This document shows positions 47,919 to 57,044 of a DNA stretch of 64,000 nt, in pieces. Source of the DNA: an uncultured Prevotellaceae bacterium (GTDB lineage: Bacteria; Bacteroidota; Bacteroidia; Bacteroidales; Bacteroidaceae); NCBI GenBank assembly GCA_945865175.1, contig CAMBDA010000007.1:1-64000 (forward strand), read 5' to 3'. Within the stretch, counting starts at the first letter, position 1. Every line of letters begins with the position of its first letter. Position numbers and translations under genes: made by a program. The notes under the pieces were generated by a model, which saw only the letters and a program-made list of their open reading frames with translations, did not search any database and was not told the DNA's origin.

Positions 47919-48995
47919 TCAAATTATTAAATCACAAACACGCCACAATATCCACAGCAGCGTAGCCACCGACAGGCAGGAGAAGATAAGAATCACCACA
48001 CGCATGGCTATCACCTGGTTCTGGCGGTGGTGGTCGGTTTCCTTCACAATCTCGGGTTCCGGTTTGGCATTGGGGTCAGGTTCCACCTTAGTCTGGTTGA
48101 TATACTCTACCGCTGCCATCAGGTTGGCATCGTTCTCGTTGTCCTGTGCTATGTACTTGGCAAACTTCACAAGGTCGGCCGTGCGGAACACTTCACGCAG
48201 TTCACGGAGCGACTCTTCATCGTTTTCCCGCAACAGACGTTCGATAATCTGGCCTGACGTCATCTCCAGGGCATTGAATCCATATCGTTCACGGATATAG
48301 GTACGGAGGGCGTCGGTCAACTGGGTATAATAGGCCTTTCCTTCCTCCTGCGTCAGGTTCTTGGTTTGCTTGATACGCTCGATTTCCTCAATAGCCACCT
48401 GATGGGGAGGCAGTTTCTTCTTTCTGCGTATGATACGCACAAAGGGCTTGCCCGTTCGTACACGTAACAGCAGGATATGGGAAGACAACAGCATGAAGAT
48501 GATCGCAAAAGAAGCCCAGAATATGAGATTCCAGTCGTTCCAGCTGAAAGGTGGCTTCATCACGTCGCGAGGAGGATAGAAGCGGTCGGTATGGAGGGTA
48601 TCCACATCCATTGTATACACCTTCAGAGCCATACGGGGCGAGGAATAGCTTTTGCCGTCCACCTTCACCTCAAAAGGAGGCAGATAATAGAGCGACGAAT
48701 CCCAGGCCGTAATCAGATAGCGCTGAACCACCTCCTTCCGCTGGCCCTCATTGAGGTAAGCGGTATCGGCATGCATAATATCGAGCACCTCTACGTCGGG
48801 CACCAGCATTTGTCCCTTCTTTATGTCGGGCAGTTCCAGTTTCTGCTTGGCATCGAGCGTCACCTTCAGCGTGGCGTAGGTCTGCTCACCTATAAACATC
48901 TGCACGCTGTCGAGCATGGCCTCCACCTGCACCTGTGCCATTGCCGCGCAGGCAAACACCATCATTGCCAGCGTTAAAACAGAAATTCTTTTCAT
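47919..48995 (-). CDS. BatD-like accessory protein of the Bat operon
   Basis: The 358-residue protein has a signal peptide (ending AMAQ), a periplasmic beta-rich region (about 20-150), a span (about 155-178), a cytoplasmic helical domain (KKKLPPHQVAIEEIERIKQTKNL) and a second span near the C terminus (about 330-352). This layout is seen in the unnamed gene between DUF58 and batA in most Bacteroidetes Bat operons. Its role is unknown. Confidence 0.75.
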   Translation of the reverse strand: MKRISVLTLAMMVFACAAMAQVQVEAMLDSVQMFIGEQTYATLKVTLDAKQKLELPDIKKGQMLVPDVEVLDIMHADTAYLNEGQRKEVVQRYLITAWDSSLYYLPPFEVKVDGKSYSSPRMALKVYTMDVDTLHTDRFYPPRDVMKPPFSWNDWNLIFWASFAIIFMLLSSHILLLRVRTGKPFVRIIRRKKKLPPHQVAIEEIERIKQTKNLTQEEGKAYYTQLTDALRTYIRERYGFNALEMTSGQIIERLLRENDEESLRELREVFRTADLVKFAKYIAQDNENDANLMAAVEYINQTKVEPDPNAKPEPEIVKETDHHRQNQVIAMRVVILIFSCLSVATLLWILWRVCDLII

Positions 48996-49013
48996 ACGTA
49001 GTTATTGATTCAT

Positions 49014-49889
49014 TTAATTTCGTTTGGCAAACAAGCTCATCAGCGCCACCACGTAATCATGGTCCGTACGGATGCTCACCGCATCCACATTGCTCCGGCT
49101 GAAGATGTCGCGGAGGTGTTTGACATGCTGCTGCCACCATTGGGCATGGGCCTTTCTTACCGATGCGCTGCTGGTGTCCACAATCTTGGTGAAGCCATCC
49201 TCGGCATCCCGCATCTTCAGCAAGCCCACATCAGGCAGTTCAGCCACCCTACGGTCGTACACCTGAATAGCCACCACATCATGCTTGCGGTTGGCGATGG
49301 TGAGCGCCTGCTGGTAATTGTGGCCGTCGATGAAGTCACTCATTACAAAAGCCGTGCAGCGGCGTTTGATGGCCTGCGTCAGATATTGCAGGGCATAGCC
49401 TATATCCGTGGCATTGCTTTGGGGCTTGAACTCCAGCAATTCACGTATGATGTACAGAATATGCTTGCGTCCCTTCTTGGGAGGGATAAACTTCTCCACA
49501 TGGTCCGAGAAGAAGATTACGCCAATCTTGTCATTGTTCTGAATGGCCGAGAAAGCCAGCGTGGCAGCTATCTCGGTCACCATGTCTCGCTTCATCTGTC
49601 TGACAGTGCCATAGTTGAGACTACCGCTCACGTCCACAAGCAGCATAACAGTGAGCTCGCGTTCCTCCTCAAACACCTTTATATAAGGCTTGTTGAAACG
49701 CGCTGTCACGTTCCATTCTATGTCGCGTATGTCATCGCCATACTGGTATTCCCTCACTTCGGAAAACACCATGCCACGGCCCTTGAAGGCACTATGATAT
49801 TCGCCAGCGAATATATTGGTGCTCAAGCCTTTCGACTTGATTTCAATCTGACGTACACGCTTCAATAAATCAGACGATTCCATTTGCAT
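49014..49889 (-). CDS. DUF58 protein of the MoxR-Bat operon
   Basis: The 291-residue cytoplasmic protein has the DUF58 core (FAGEYHSAFKGRGMVFSEVREYQYGDDIRDIEWNVTAR) followed by a VWA-like fold with LLVDVSGSL as the MIDAS-type sequence. DUF58 proteins accompany MoxR ATPases and are thought to be their chaperone clients or adaptors. It is six bases after moxR. Confidence 0.88.
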   Translation of the reverse strand: MQMESSDLLKRVRQIEIKSKGLSTNIFAGEYHSAFKGRGMVFSEVREYQYGDDIRDIEWNVTARFNKPYIKVFEEERELTVMLLVDVSGSLNYGTVRQMKRDMVTEIAATLAFSAIQNNDKIGVIFFSDHVEKFIPPKKGRKHILYIIRELLEFKPQSNATDIGYALQYLTQAIKRRCTAFVMSDFIDGHNYQQALTIANRKHDVVAIQVYDRRVAELPDVGLLKMRDAEDGFTKIVDTSSASVRKAHAQWWQQHVKHLRDIFSRSNVDAVSIRTDHDYVVALMSLFAKRN

Positions 49890-49895
49890 GGTCTA

Positions 49896-50891
49896 TCAGG
49901 GTACTTCTACTTTATTGAGCACATTGTTCACAATCTCGTCGCTGGTCACATTGTTGGCCTCAGCCTCATAGGTGAGCCCTATACGATGACGCAGTACATC
50001 ATGTGCCACAGCCCTCACGTCCTCCGGAATCACATAGCCACGACGCTTGATAAAGGCGTATGCCCGGGCAGCCAGCGCCAGGTTGATGCTCGCACGGGGC
50101 GAACCGCCAATCTCAATATAGTCCTTGATTTCCTTCAGACCGTACTTTTCGGGATAGCGTGTAGAGAACACCACGTCGGCGATATACTGTTCTATCTTTT
50201 CGTCGATATACACCTGCTTCACCACCCTGCGTGCCTCGATAATCTCCTGGGTGGTCATTACAGGACGCACGTTTTGCTCTTCTCCGTTGATTTGCTGGCG
50301 GATGATGAGTTTCTCTTCCTCCAGACGAGGGTAGTCGATGATGACCTTGAGCATGAAACGGTCCACCTGGGCCTCGGGCAAGGGATAGGTACCCTCCTGC
50401 TCAATGGGGTTCTGGGTAGCCAGCACCAGGAAGGGGGAGGGCAATTCAAAGGTGTGCTTCCCGATGGTCACCTGTCTCTCCTGCATGGCCTCAAGCAACG
50501 CGCTCTGCACCTTCGCTGGCGCACGGTTGATTTCATCCGCCAACACAAAGTTGGCAAACACAGGGCCTTTCTCCACCTGGAAGGCTTCTTCCTTCTGACT
50601 ATAAATCATCGTACCTATCACGTCAGCGGGCAACAGGTCAGGCGTAAACTGGATGCGGCTGAATTTCGAGTCCACCAGTTTGGAAAGGGTCTTGATAGCC
50701 TTGGTCTTGGCCAAACCGGGCACACCTTCCAGCAGCACATGGCCATCGCTGAGGAGACCGATGAGCAACGACTCAATCAGATGTTTCTGACCTACAATCA
50801 CTTGGTTCATGCCTGTCACCAGATTGGTGACAAATGCACTCTGACGTTCAATCCGTTCATTCAACTCACGGATATCAATAGAATCTGCCAT
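49896..50891 (-). CDS. MoxR family AAA+ ATPase
   Basis: A 331-residue AAA+ protein with EGVPGLAKT (Walker A), VLADEINRAPAK (Walker B), ATQNPIEQEGTYPLPEAQVDRF (sensor and arginine-finger region) and the C-terminal lid domain. MoxR ATPases are thought to insert metal cofactors or activate VWA proteins. It heads the long minus-strand run and has its own promoter. Confidence 0.93.
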   Translation of the reverse strand: MADSIDIRELNERIERQSAFVTNLVTGMNQVIVGQKHLIESLLIGLLSDGHVLLEGVPGLAKTKAIKTLSKLVDSKFSRIQFTPDLLPADVIGTMIYSQKEEAFQVEKGPVFANFVLADEINRAPAKVQSALLEAMQERQVTIGKHTFELPSPFLVLATQNPIEQEGTYPLPEAQVDRFMLKVIIDYPRLEEEKLIIRQQINGEEQNVRPVMTTQEIIEARRVVKQVYIDEKIEQYIADVVFSTRYPEKYGLKEIKDYIEIGGSPRASINLALAARAYAFIKRRGYVIPEDVRAVAHDVLRHRIGLTYEAEANNVTSDEIVNNVLNKVEVP

Positions 50892-50929
50892 AATTGATAT
50901 GTTGTAATATATTTTGTTTCAAAATCGCA

Positions 50930-50937
50930 CAAAATTA
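50930..50937 (-). promoter_or_regulatory. -7 promoter element of moxR-bat run
   Basis: TAATTTTG on the minus strand, 39 bases upstream of the moxR ATG, with TTGG about 25 bases further upstream. No other clear promoter is seen before 34,695. Confidence 0.6.
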
Positions 50938-51013
50938 GCACATTTCAGAGATATTACACCAACAATTATGCCTAAAAATGGTTATTGACGTGTTTAAATA
51001 AGTTAAATCAATA

Positions 51014-52372
51014 CTATTGCACCTTCTCCAGCCTTGGAATCTTAATCTTATAGCCAGGCTGTATGACATCTGGATTGGTGAAATTGTTGAGGCAGTTAAT
51101 ATACTTCACCCCCTCGTAATGACCATAGTACTTGCGGGAAATCTTGTACAGATTGTCACCCACCCTCATCGGATGGACGGCCAACTGGCCTACAATAAGG
51201 TACTTGCCTCCTGGCACCTGGGGATAACGCTGAATCTGCTGGGCAGACACCACCGGCTTCGACGGATTATCGGCCTTGGGCATGGAATCGGGTTTTACCT
51301 GTTCTGTGGTTTCCAGCGTGTCGTTCACCTTCTGATTCACCTTTTCCGCAGGCACAAGAGCAACCATGGGAACAGACCTACCCGCCACTGTGTCTTCCAG
51401 CTGAACACGGTTGTCACAATGCCACAGGCAAGGGCACAGGATGCGATAATAGCCCGCATAATAGCTCATTGTCATCAGGACGATGGTGACAAGCAACCAC
51501 ATCCATACATGCCTGTTTTTCCTCCTATGATGCGCAGCCACCTCCGATGAAACCGAGGAATCTGCAGAAGATGAAGCGGGAAGTTCAACCGATGGGTCTA
51601 CCGTTTTTTTTTCCGTTTCAGGCTGCATTTCCTCTCCTGCTACAAGGTCAGGCTCCAAGGGGGCCGACTCAAGGGCTTGCCGACTTTCCGAATGTTCCTG
51701 TACCTCTTCATTGCCCAGGCCTTCCTGGCCGTTCGCCCTATTCTGATTATCCTGCACTGCCTGATTCTCTATGCTTGCCAATCGTTCCAGACGGTCTAGC
51801 CGTTGCAAAATATCAAGGGCCTCCTGTCTTGCAAGGTCCACCCCACTCATGGGCTCCCCCTTTTCTACGATGTCTTCCACATCCGACGGAGTGTCTTCAC
51901 CTGATGGGAGCGGCTCATTCAAAGACGTTTCCTGGTTTTCAGGCTCTTCCGACTCCTCCGAATGTTCCGGCTCCACCTCTGCCTCTCCCTCTTCCTGCAC
52001 ATTCTCCTTTTCGGCCTCACCCAAGTCCTCCATTGCAGCCAGGTCGGTACCCTCGTTGATGATGACGGTCTCAAAATCGATAAAAGGCTTGTTCACCTGG
52101 TCACGTAATGTGGTATCGGGTGTAAAGGTCACCTTCACATGCCCACCGATGACAATCCGTTCGCCGGTGTTCACATCGATGCTCTCGCGGTCCAGCACAT
52201 CAATCAGTTTGAATGTGCCCAGCCCCTTCACCTTCACAATCTTTTCCTGTATCAGGTAGCGGCTGATTACGTCGAAGAAGCCACGCACAAAGTCCTCCGA
52301 CTCACTATAAGCGATATGTAGTCTCTTAGCCAGCAGACCCGACAGGTCCTGAAGATTGTATCTTGCATCCAT
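51014..52372 (-). CDS. HU-domain protein with membrane span and C-terminal LysM
   Basis: The 452 residues divide into four parts. Residues 1-95 are an HU/IHF-type DNA-binding domain (KVKGLGTFKLIDVLDRESIDVNTGER, then VKVTFTPDTTLRDQVNKPF). Residues about 110-285 are a long acidic, disordered linker. A single span lies at about 287-309 (WMWLLVTIVLMTMSYYAGYY). The periplasmic end carries a LysM-like domain (GDNLYKISRKYYGHYEGVKYI, VIQPGYKIKIP, about 400-448), which in other proteins binds peptidoglycan. The orientation, HU inside and LysM outside, follows from positive residues (RRKNR) just before the span. It lies downstream of a plain HU gene. Tethering of the nucleoid to the wall is inferred. 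Confidence 0.8.
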   Translation of the reverse strand: MDARYNLQDLSGLLAKRLHIAYSESEDFVRGFFDVISRYLIQEKIVKVKGLGTFKLIDVLDRESIDVNTGERIVIGGHVKVTFTPDTTLRDQVNKPFIDFETVIINEGTDLAAMEDLGEAEKENVQEEGEAEVEPEHSEESEEPENQETSLNEPLPSGEDTPSDVEDIVEKGEPMSGVDLARQEALDILQRLDRLERLASIENQAVQDNQNRANGQEGLGNEEVQEHSESRQALESAPLEPDLVAGEEMQPETEKKTVDPSVELPASSSADSSVSSEVAAHHRRKNRHVWMWLLVTIVLMTMSYYAGYYRILCPCLWHCDNRVQLEDTVAGRSVPMVALVPAEKVNQKVNDTLETTEQVKPDSMPKADNPSKPVVSAQQIQRYPQVPGGKYLIVGQLAVHPMRVGDNLYKISRKYYGHYEGVKYINCLNNFTNPDVIQPGYKIKIPRLEKVQ

Positions 52373-52437
52373 GATTCAAATAGGGTTACGATTTTGTAAG
52401 GTATATACATTAATTAATATATAGAGGCCGGCCCCTG

Positions 52438-52716
52438 TCACTTGCCATTGGCCTTCTCCTTCAGGCTGGGGGCAGGTTTGAAGCTGATTGACATTTTTGG
52501 AGGCACCAGCATGCGCTGCTTGGTGGAAGGATTGATGAGCACACGCTCCAGCTTTTTCCTCACATCAAACGAGCCAAAGCCCGAAATCGACAACTGGTTG
52601 CCATCCTCTAGCTGGGCGCCCATCTCCTGGACCAACGCATTTACATATACCGTGGTCTCCTTGGTGGTATATTTCAATTCGCGCGATAACGCTGCTATAA
52701 ATTCCTTGTTGCTCAT
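52438..52716 (-). CDS. HU family DNA-binding protein
   Basis: The 92-residue protein has the complete HU fold: NKEFIAALSRELKYTTKET, the SISGFGSFDVRKK strand and the DNA-gripping arm ending in LVPPKMSISFKPAPSLK. The arm contains INPSTKQRMLVPP, where most HU proteins have NPxTG. It is 65 bases upstream of the HU-LysM gene and 23 bases downstream of rimO. Confidence 0.9.
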   Translation of the reverse strand: MSNKEFIAALSRELKYTTKETTVYVNALVQEMGAQLEDGNQLSISGFGSFDVRKKLERVLINPSTKQRMLVPPKMSISFKPAPSLKEKANGK

Positions 52717-52739
52717 AGGGTGTTAGGGATTTGTAGGGT

Positions 52740-54065
52740 TTACATGTTCGTTTCAGGGGCCACCACATGGCCATACAGGTCAAACTCATCCGACGAGTCG
52801 ATATGCACCTCATAGAATGTGCCCACCTGCAACGGATGATCCTCATCGTATGCAATGAGCACTTCAGGATCCACCTCTGGAGAATCGAATTCCGTACGGC
52901 CGACAAAATAGTCGCCTTCCAGTCTGTCCACTATCACACGCATGCGTTGACCCACCTTCTGCTGCTGGACATCGGTGGAGATGGCCTGCTGTACACGCAT
53001 CAGTTTCGACAGGCGGACCTGCTTCACCTCCTCGGGTATGTCATCCGTATAATGTTCGGCACTATAGGTGCCTTCCTCTTCGCTATAGGCAAAAGCACCC
53101 ATCCTTTCAAAACGGGCCCATTTCACAAATTCTATCAGCTGGTTGAAACCCTCCTCCGTTTCTCCAGGATGTCCCACCATCAACGTGGTGCGCAGATGGA
53201 TGCCAGGCACCTGACGGCGAAGCTCCGTGATAAAATCATACGTCTGCTCCCTGTTGATATGCCGGTGCATGGCATCGAGCACAGGGTTGGCAATATGCTG
53301 CAGGGCCACATCCATATACTTGCACACGTTCTTCTTTTCACGCATCACCCGCAACAGGTCCATGGGGAAATCCACAGGATAGGCATAGTGCAACCTTATC
53401 CACTCCACACCGGGAATATCGGCCATGGCCTCCACCAGCTGGGCGATGCGCCGTTCCTTATAGAGATCCATCCCATAGTAGGTAAGTTCCTGTGCAATCA
53501 CCTGAAACTCCTTCACGCCCTGGGCCACCAGTCTTCTCACCTCCTCCAGGATATCCTCCATGGGCCGGCTCACATGACGGCCGGTGATAATGGGTATGGC
53601 ACAGTAGGAGCAATGGCGGTTACATCCCTCGGAAATCTTCAGATAGGCATAATGAGAAGGAGTGGTGATACGGCGCTCATTGGCATGCTGGGGCTGGAAA
53701 GCAGCACCCAGCTGTTCCAGGATTCCGTTCCAGTCAAACTTGCCATAGAAATGGTCCACTTCGGGGATTTCTTCGTTAAGCTCACGCAAATAGCGCTCCG
53801 ACAAGCAACCCATCACATACAGCCTCTTCAAGGAACCGTCCTGCTTGCGCTTGCCCAGCTCCAGTATCATGTGGATGCTCTCCTCCTTGGCATCCCCGAT
53901 GAAGCCACAGGTGTTCACAATGGCCACATCGCCCGTGGAATATTCGGGATCATGATTCACGTCAAAGCCCTGCAGTTCCAGCTGGCGAATCAGTTTCTCA
54001 CTGTCCACCAGATTCTTGCTGCATCCAAGCGTAAACAGGTCTATCGTATATTTCCTTTGCATCAT
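52740..54065 (-). CDS. rimO: Ribosomal protein S12 methylthiotransferase RimO
   Basis: A radical-SAM enzyme of 441 residues. It has the N-terminal MTTase domain (LGCSKNLVDSE), the radical-SAM cysteines CNRHCSYC (about residue 148), ALQHIANPVL, GHPGETEEGF and a C-terminal TRAM domain (VDRLEGDYFVGRTEFDSPEVD) in the RimO form. It overlaps ftsY by ATGA. Confidence 0.95.
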   Translation of the reverse strand: MMQRKYTIDLFTLGCSKNLVDSEKLIRQLELQGFDVNHDPEYSTGDVAIVNTCGFIGDAKEESIHMILELGKRKQDGSLKRLYVMGCLSERYLRELNEEIPEVDHFYGKFDWNGILEQLGAAFQPQHANERRITTPSHYAYLKISEGCNRHCSYCAIPIITGRHVSRPMEDILEEVRRLVAQGVKEFQVIAQELTYYGMDLYKERRIAQLVEAMADIPGVEWIRLHYAYPVDFPMDLLRVMREKKNVCKYMDVALQHIANPVLDAMHRHINREQTYDFITELRRQVPGIHLRTTLMVGHPGETEEGFNQLIEFVKWARFERMGAFAYSEEEGTYSAEHYTDDIPEEVKQVRLSKLMRVQQAISTDVQQQKVGQRMRVIVDRLEGDYFVGRTEFDSPEVDPEVLIAYDEDHPLQVGTFYEVHIDSSDEFDLYGHVVAPETNM

Positions 54066-55021
54066 TTATTCTCTCCAAACAAAGAGTCTACAAACTCCCT
54101 ACGGTTGAAAGGTTGCAGGTCTTCCATGCCTTCGCCCAATCCTATATAGCGTACGGGAATCTTGAACTGGTCGCTGATGCCCAGCACCACCCCACCCTTT
54201 GCCGAGCCATCGAGTTTGGTGATGGTCATACTGGTCACCTGGGTAGCAGCCGAGAACTGCTTGGCCTGCTCGTAGGCATTCTGTCCGGTGCTGCCATCGA
54301 GCACCAGCATCACATCATGGGGAGCATCGGGCATCAGTTTCTGCATCACACGCTTTATCTTGGACAGCTCGTCCATGAGTCCCTTCTTGTTGTGCAGGCG
54401 GCCGGCAGTATCTATCAGTACCACGTCAGCTCCTCCGGCAATGGCACTGTCGAGCGTATCGTAGGCCACGCTTGCGGGATCGCTTCCCATCTGCTGCTTC
54501 ACCACGTTCACGCCCACTCTTTCACCCCAGATGACCAGCTGTTCCACAGCTGCGGCCCTGAAGGTGTCGGCAGCACCCAGATACACTTTCAGGCCAGCCT
54601 TCTTGAACTGATAGGCCAGCTTGCCGATAGTAGTGGTTTTGCCCACTCCGTTCACGCCCACCACCATGATGACATAGGGCTTGTGGGCAGCGGTTATCTG
54701 GAAGCCCTCTGTCTCACTGGAATTATTCTCGCTGAGCAGTTGGGAGATTTCGTCACGCAAGAGGTTGTTCAGCTCGGAGGTGGTCACGTATTTATCGCGA
54801 GCCACTCGCTCCTCCACCCTCTTGATAATGTTGAGCGTGGTGTCCACGCCCACATCACTGGTCACGAGCACCTCCTCAAGATTGTCGAGCACATCATCAT
54901 CGATTTTCGACTTTCCCGCAATGGCACGTGACAGTTTGTCGAAGAAGCTCACCTTGGTCTTTTCCAGACCCTGGTCCAGCGTTTTCTTTTTTTCTTTTGA
55001 GAAGAAACTAAATAATCCCAT
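54062..55021 (-). CDS. ftsY: Signal recognition particle receptor FtsY
   Basis: A 319-residue SRP GTPase. It has GVNGVGKTTTIGKLA (Walker A, about residue 125), DTAGR, TKLDGSAKGG and a short N-terminal helical region, as usual for Bacteroidetes FtsY without a long acidic A domain. It targets membrane proteins with Ffh. A promoter lies at 55047-55054. Confidence 0.96.
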   Translation of the reverse strand: MGLFSFFSKEKKKTLDQGLEKTKVSFFDKLSRAIAGKSKIDDDVLDNLEEVLVTSDVGVDTTLNIIKRVEERVARDKYVTTSELNNLLRDEISQLLSENNSSETEGFQITAAHKPYVIMVVGVNGVGKTTTIGKLAYQFKKAGLKVYLGAADTFRAAAVEQLVIWGERVGVNVVKQQMGSDPASVAYDTLDSAIAGGADVVLIDTAGRLHNKKGLMDELSKIKRVMQKLMPDAPHDVMLVLDGSTGQNAYEQAKQFSAATQVTSMTITKLDGSAKGGVVLGISDQFKIPVRYIGLGEGMEDLQPFNRREFVDSLFGENK

Positions 55022-55046
55022 ATTCCAAGCAAGTTACATTTTGGTG

Positions 55047-55054
55047 CAAAGGTA
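55047..55054 (-). promoter_or_regulatory. -7 promoter element of ftsY-rimO
   Basis: TACCTTTG on the minus strand, 26 bases upstream of the ftsY ATG. It separates ftsY-rimO from the zeta-thioesterase cluster. Confidence 0.6.
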
Positions 55055-55096
55055 TGAAAAAAAAAGCGAATTCAGGCTAAAGAGAAGGAAAAATCG

Positions 55097-55474
55097 TCAG
55101 ATTTTGGAAAGGAAACGTGCCCTGTCCACCACAAAACGGACGTGGGAGCCCTTGCCAATGACAACGCCCTCTTCATCCTGGGCCTGAACGTCGAAACTGA
55201 GCTTGCGCTCCTCGATGGCTGTGAGCACAGCCGTAGCAGTCACCCTGCGGCCGACAGCCGTAGGGCGCACATGGGAGGAACTGATAAAGGAGCCCACCGT
55301 GGTACTGCCTTCAGGCAATGCGCTGGCCACTGCCATCATGGCGGCATGCTCCATCAGGGCCATCATGGCCGGTGTGGCCAATACTGCCATGTCACCACTG
55401 CCCATGCTGGCAGCTGTGAGTGCCTCCGTCACGGTTGCAGAGGCTGTATATGTAAGTCCTACTTCCATCACCAT
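55097..55474 (-). CDS. Thioesterase of the FlK/hotdog type
   Basis: The 125-residue hotdog-fold protein resembles fluoroacetyl-CoA thioesterase FlK and its many homologues of unknown substrate: VLATPAMMALMEHAAMMAV, GSFISSSHVRPTAVG (Thr/Glu/His-type active-site region) and a C-terminal strand pair. It starts inside the stop of the preceding small gene (TGATG), so it is translationally coupled. The natural acyl-CoA substrate is unknown. Confidence 0.8.
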   Translation of the reverse strand: MVMEVGLTYTASATVTEALTAASMGSGDMAVLATPAMMALMEHAAMMAVASALPEGSTTVGSFISSSHVRPTAVGRRVTATAVLTAIEERKLSFDVQAQDEEGVVIGKGSHVRFVVDRARFLSKI

Positions 55475-55692
55475 CAGGATAATTTCTTGTAACGGAACCT
55501 GTACAACGGGTCGCCCATGCGACGATCCCCTTCGGCCTCAACGGCATCAGGTATAATCTCAACTATTTCTCCCTCCTTACACACCACCAGGCTTTCATTG
55601 TCCTCGCGCGCTCTGATGGCTAGCCTGCGCTGAGCCAGATAAATGCCCTCGTCGATGCGACGCTGCATGTCCTTGAATTCGTTGAGCTTCAT
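55474..55692 (-). CDS. Small protein coupled to zeta-like kinase, candidate antitoxin
   Basis: This 72-residue charged protein (helical N half, MKLNEFKDMQRRIDEGIYLAQRR; two-strand C half) is not similar to any family I know. Its ATG overlaps the stop of the zeta-like gene (ATGA) and is preceded by AAGGAGG, a strong Shine-Dalgarno sequence rare in this window. Small size, stoichiometric coupling and position fit an antitoxin, but toxin-first order is unusual for epsilon/zeta. Its stop overlaps the thioesterase start. Confidence 0.55.
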   Translation of the reverse strand: MKLNEFKDMQRRIDEGIYLAQRRLAIRAREDNESLVVCKEGEIVEIIPDAVEAEGDRRMGDPLYRFRYKKLS

Positions 55693-56303
55693 GTAGTCTC
55701 CTCCTTTCCTTCTGTTTCTGAGCCATACTCGGCCTCCAGTCGGCCGTAAGCCTCCTTCTCAAGCACCTGGATGCGTCCTCCGCGTCCTCCACAGGCCAGT
55801 TTGGTGGCAGGGCAGTTGCTGTTGTCATAGAGTGCCCAATAGTCACAGATGGGGATGTACAGGCGGAACAGGTTCTGCAATCCGGCCTCATACCTGCGGT
55901 AGATGACATCCTCCGGAATGTTGTGCCCGCCCATGCTCACGCGCTTGGCCACTCGGCGCACGGCCTGCTCGGGCGTGTTGAGACTGAAAAACAGCAGCGT
56001 AACGAAATAGCCCCTCTTGCGTGCCTGATGGATGAGCTTCACATAGCTCCGGGTGGCCAATGTGGTTTCAAAGGCAAACGACACACCTTCTTTAAGCAGA
56101 TAGATGATGCGGTCTATCATCAGACGGCCGGCCTGAATGGCCACCCCCTCAGGATTGAAGGGAGAAAGGCCTGCGGCTATCTCGTCGGCGTTCACAAACT
56201 CACGACAGTTGAGCATTTCAGGAAGCATAGTGAAGCTGGCCGTAGTCTTTCCGGCTCCGTTGCATCCCGCAATGATGTATAGGTTCATTTCGTTCTGTTT
56301 CAT
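55689..56303 (-). CDS. Zeta-toxin-like P-loop kinase
   Basis: The 204-residue protein has the zeta-toxin Walker A (AGCNGAGKTT, about residues 12-21), the FVNADEIAAGLSPFNPEG segment with the conserved Asp, FAFETTLATRSY (substrate site) and a RRYEAGLQNLF motif with the Arg cluster that binds ATP. Zeta toxins phosphorylate UDP-N-acetylglucosamine; relatives may act on other sugars or lack toxicity. It is followed immediately by the small coupled protein. No separate promoter is clear, and the trmD gene ends 42 bases upstream. Confidence 0.75.
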   Translation of the reverse strand: MKQNEMNLYIIAGCNGAGKTTASFTMLPEMLNCREFVNADEIAAGLSPFNPEGVAIQAGRLMIDRIIYLLKEGVSFAFETTLATRSYVKLIHQARKRGYFVTLLFFSLNTPEQAVRRVAKRVSMGGHNIPEDVIYRRYEAGLQNLFRLYIPICDYWALYDNSNCPATKLACGGRGGRIQVLEKEAYGRLEAEYGSETEGKEETT

Positions 56304-56345
56304 AAATATGCGTCTCTTCTAGTCTGGTAATACAGTGATTCTCAT

Positions 56346-57020
56346 TCAATCCAGGAGGTCCGGTCTCAGACGTCGGGTGCGTTCGAGGCTCTGCGCCAGC
56401 TCCCACTCCTTGATTCTGGCATCATGGCCCGAAAGCAGCACATCAGGCACCTTCCAGCCCTTATACTCGGCAGGGCGGGTGTACACAGGCGCTGCCAGCA
56501 GATTGTCCTGGAAACTGTCCGAGAGCGCACTCTGCTCGTCACCGATGACACCAGGAATGATGCGCACGATGGCATCTGTCATCACGGCCGCAGCCAGTTC
56601 TCCGCCGGTGAGCACATAGTCTCCAATACTCACTTCCTTGGTAATCAGATGTTCGCGTATGCGGTAGTCTATGCCCTTGTAGTGTCCACACAGGATAATC
56701 AGGTTCTGAGCCAGACTCAGTTCATTGGCCATTGGCTGGGAAAACTTCTCCCCGTCGGGCGAAGTGAAGATGATTTCATCATAGTGGCGCTCTGCCGTCA
56801 GGGCGCTGATACAGCGGTCGATGGGCTCACATTGCATCACCATGCCGGCAAAACCGCCAAAGGGATAATCATCCACACGTCTCCATTTGTTGGTGGAGTA
56901 ATCGCGCAGGTTGTGGACATGAATCTCCACCAGCCCTTTCTTCTGGGCGCGCCCCACGATGGACTCCTGCGTAAAGTTGTCCAGCAATTCGGGCAATACG
57001 GTTATAATATCTATTCTCAT
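56346..57020 (-). CDS. trmD: tRNA (guanine-37-N1)-methyltransferase TrmD
   Basis: The 224-residue SPOUT-class enzyme has [40 protein letters not shown] and [16 protein letters not shown], covering the trefoil knot and AdoMet site. It methylates G37 in tRNAs reading CNN codons. It begins 24 bases after the DUF5722 gene on the same strand. Confidence 0.95.
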   Translation of the reverse strand: MRIDIITVLPELLDNFTQESIVGRAQKKGLVEIHVHNLRDYSTNKWRRVDDYPFGGFAGMVMQCEPIDRCISALTAERHYDEIIFTSPDGEKFSQPMANELSLAQNLIILCGHYKGIDYRIREHLITKEVSIGDYVLTGGELAAAVMTDAIVRIIPGVIGDEQSALSDSFQDNLLAAPVYTRPAEYKGWKVPDVLLSGHDARIKEWELAQSLERTRRLRPDLLD

Positions 57021-57044
57021 TTACATGTGTTGAGTGTCGTTTCG

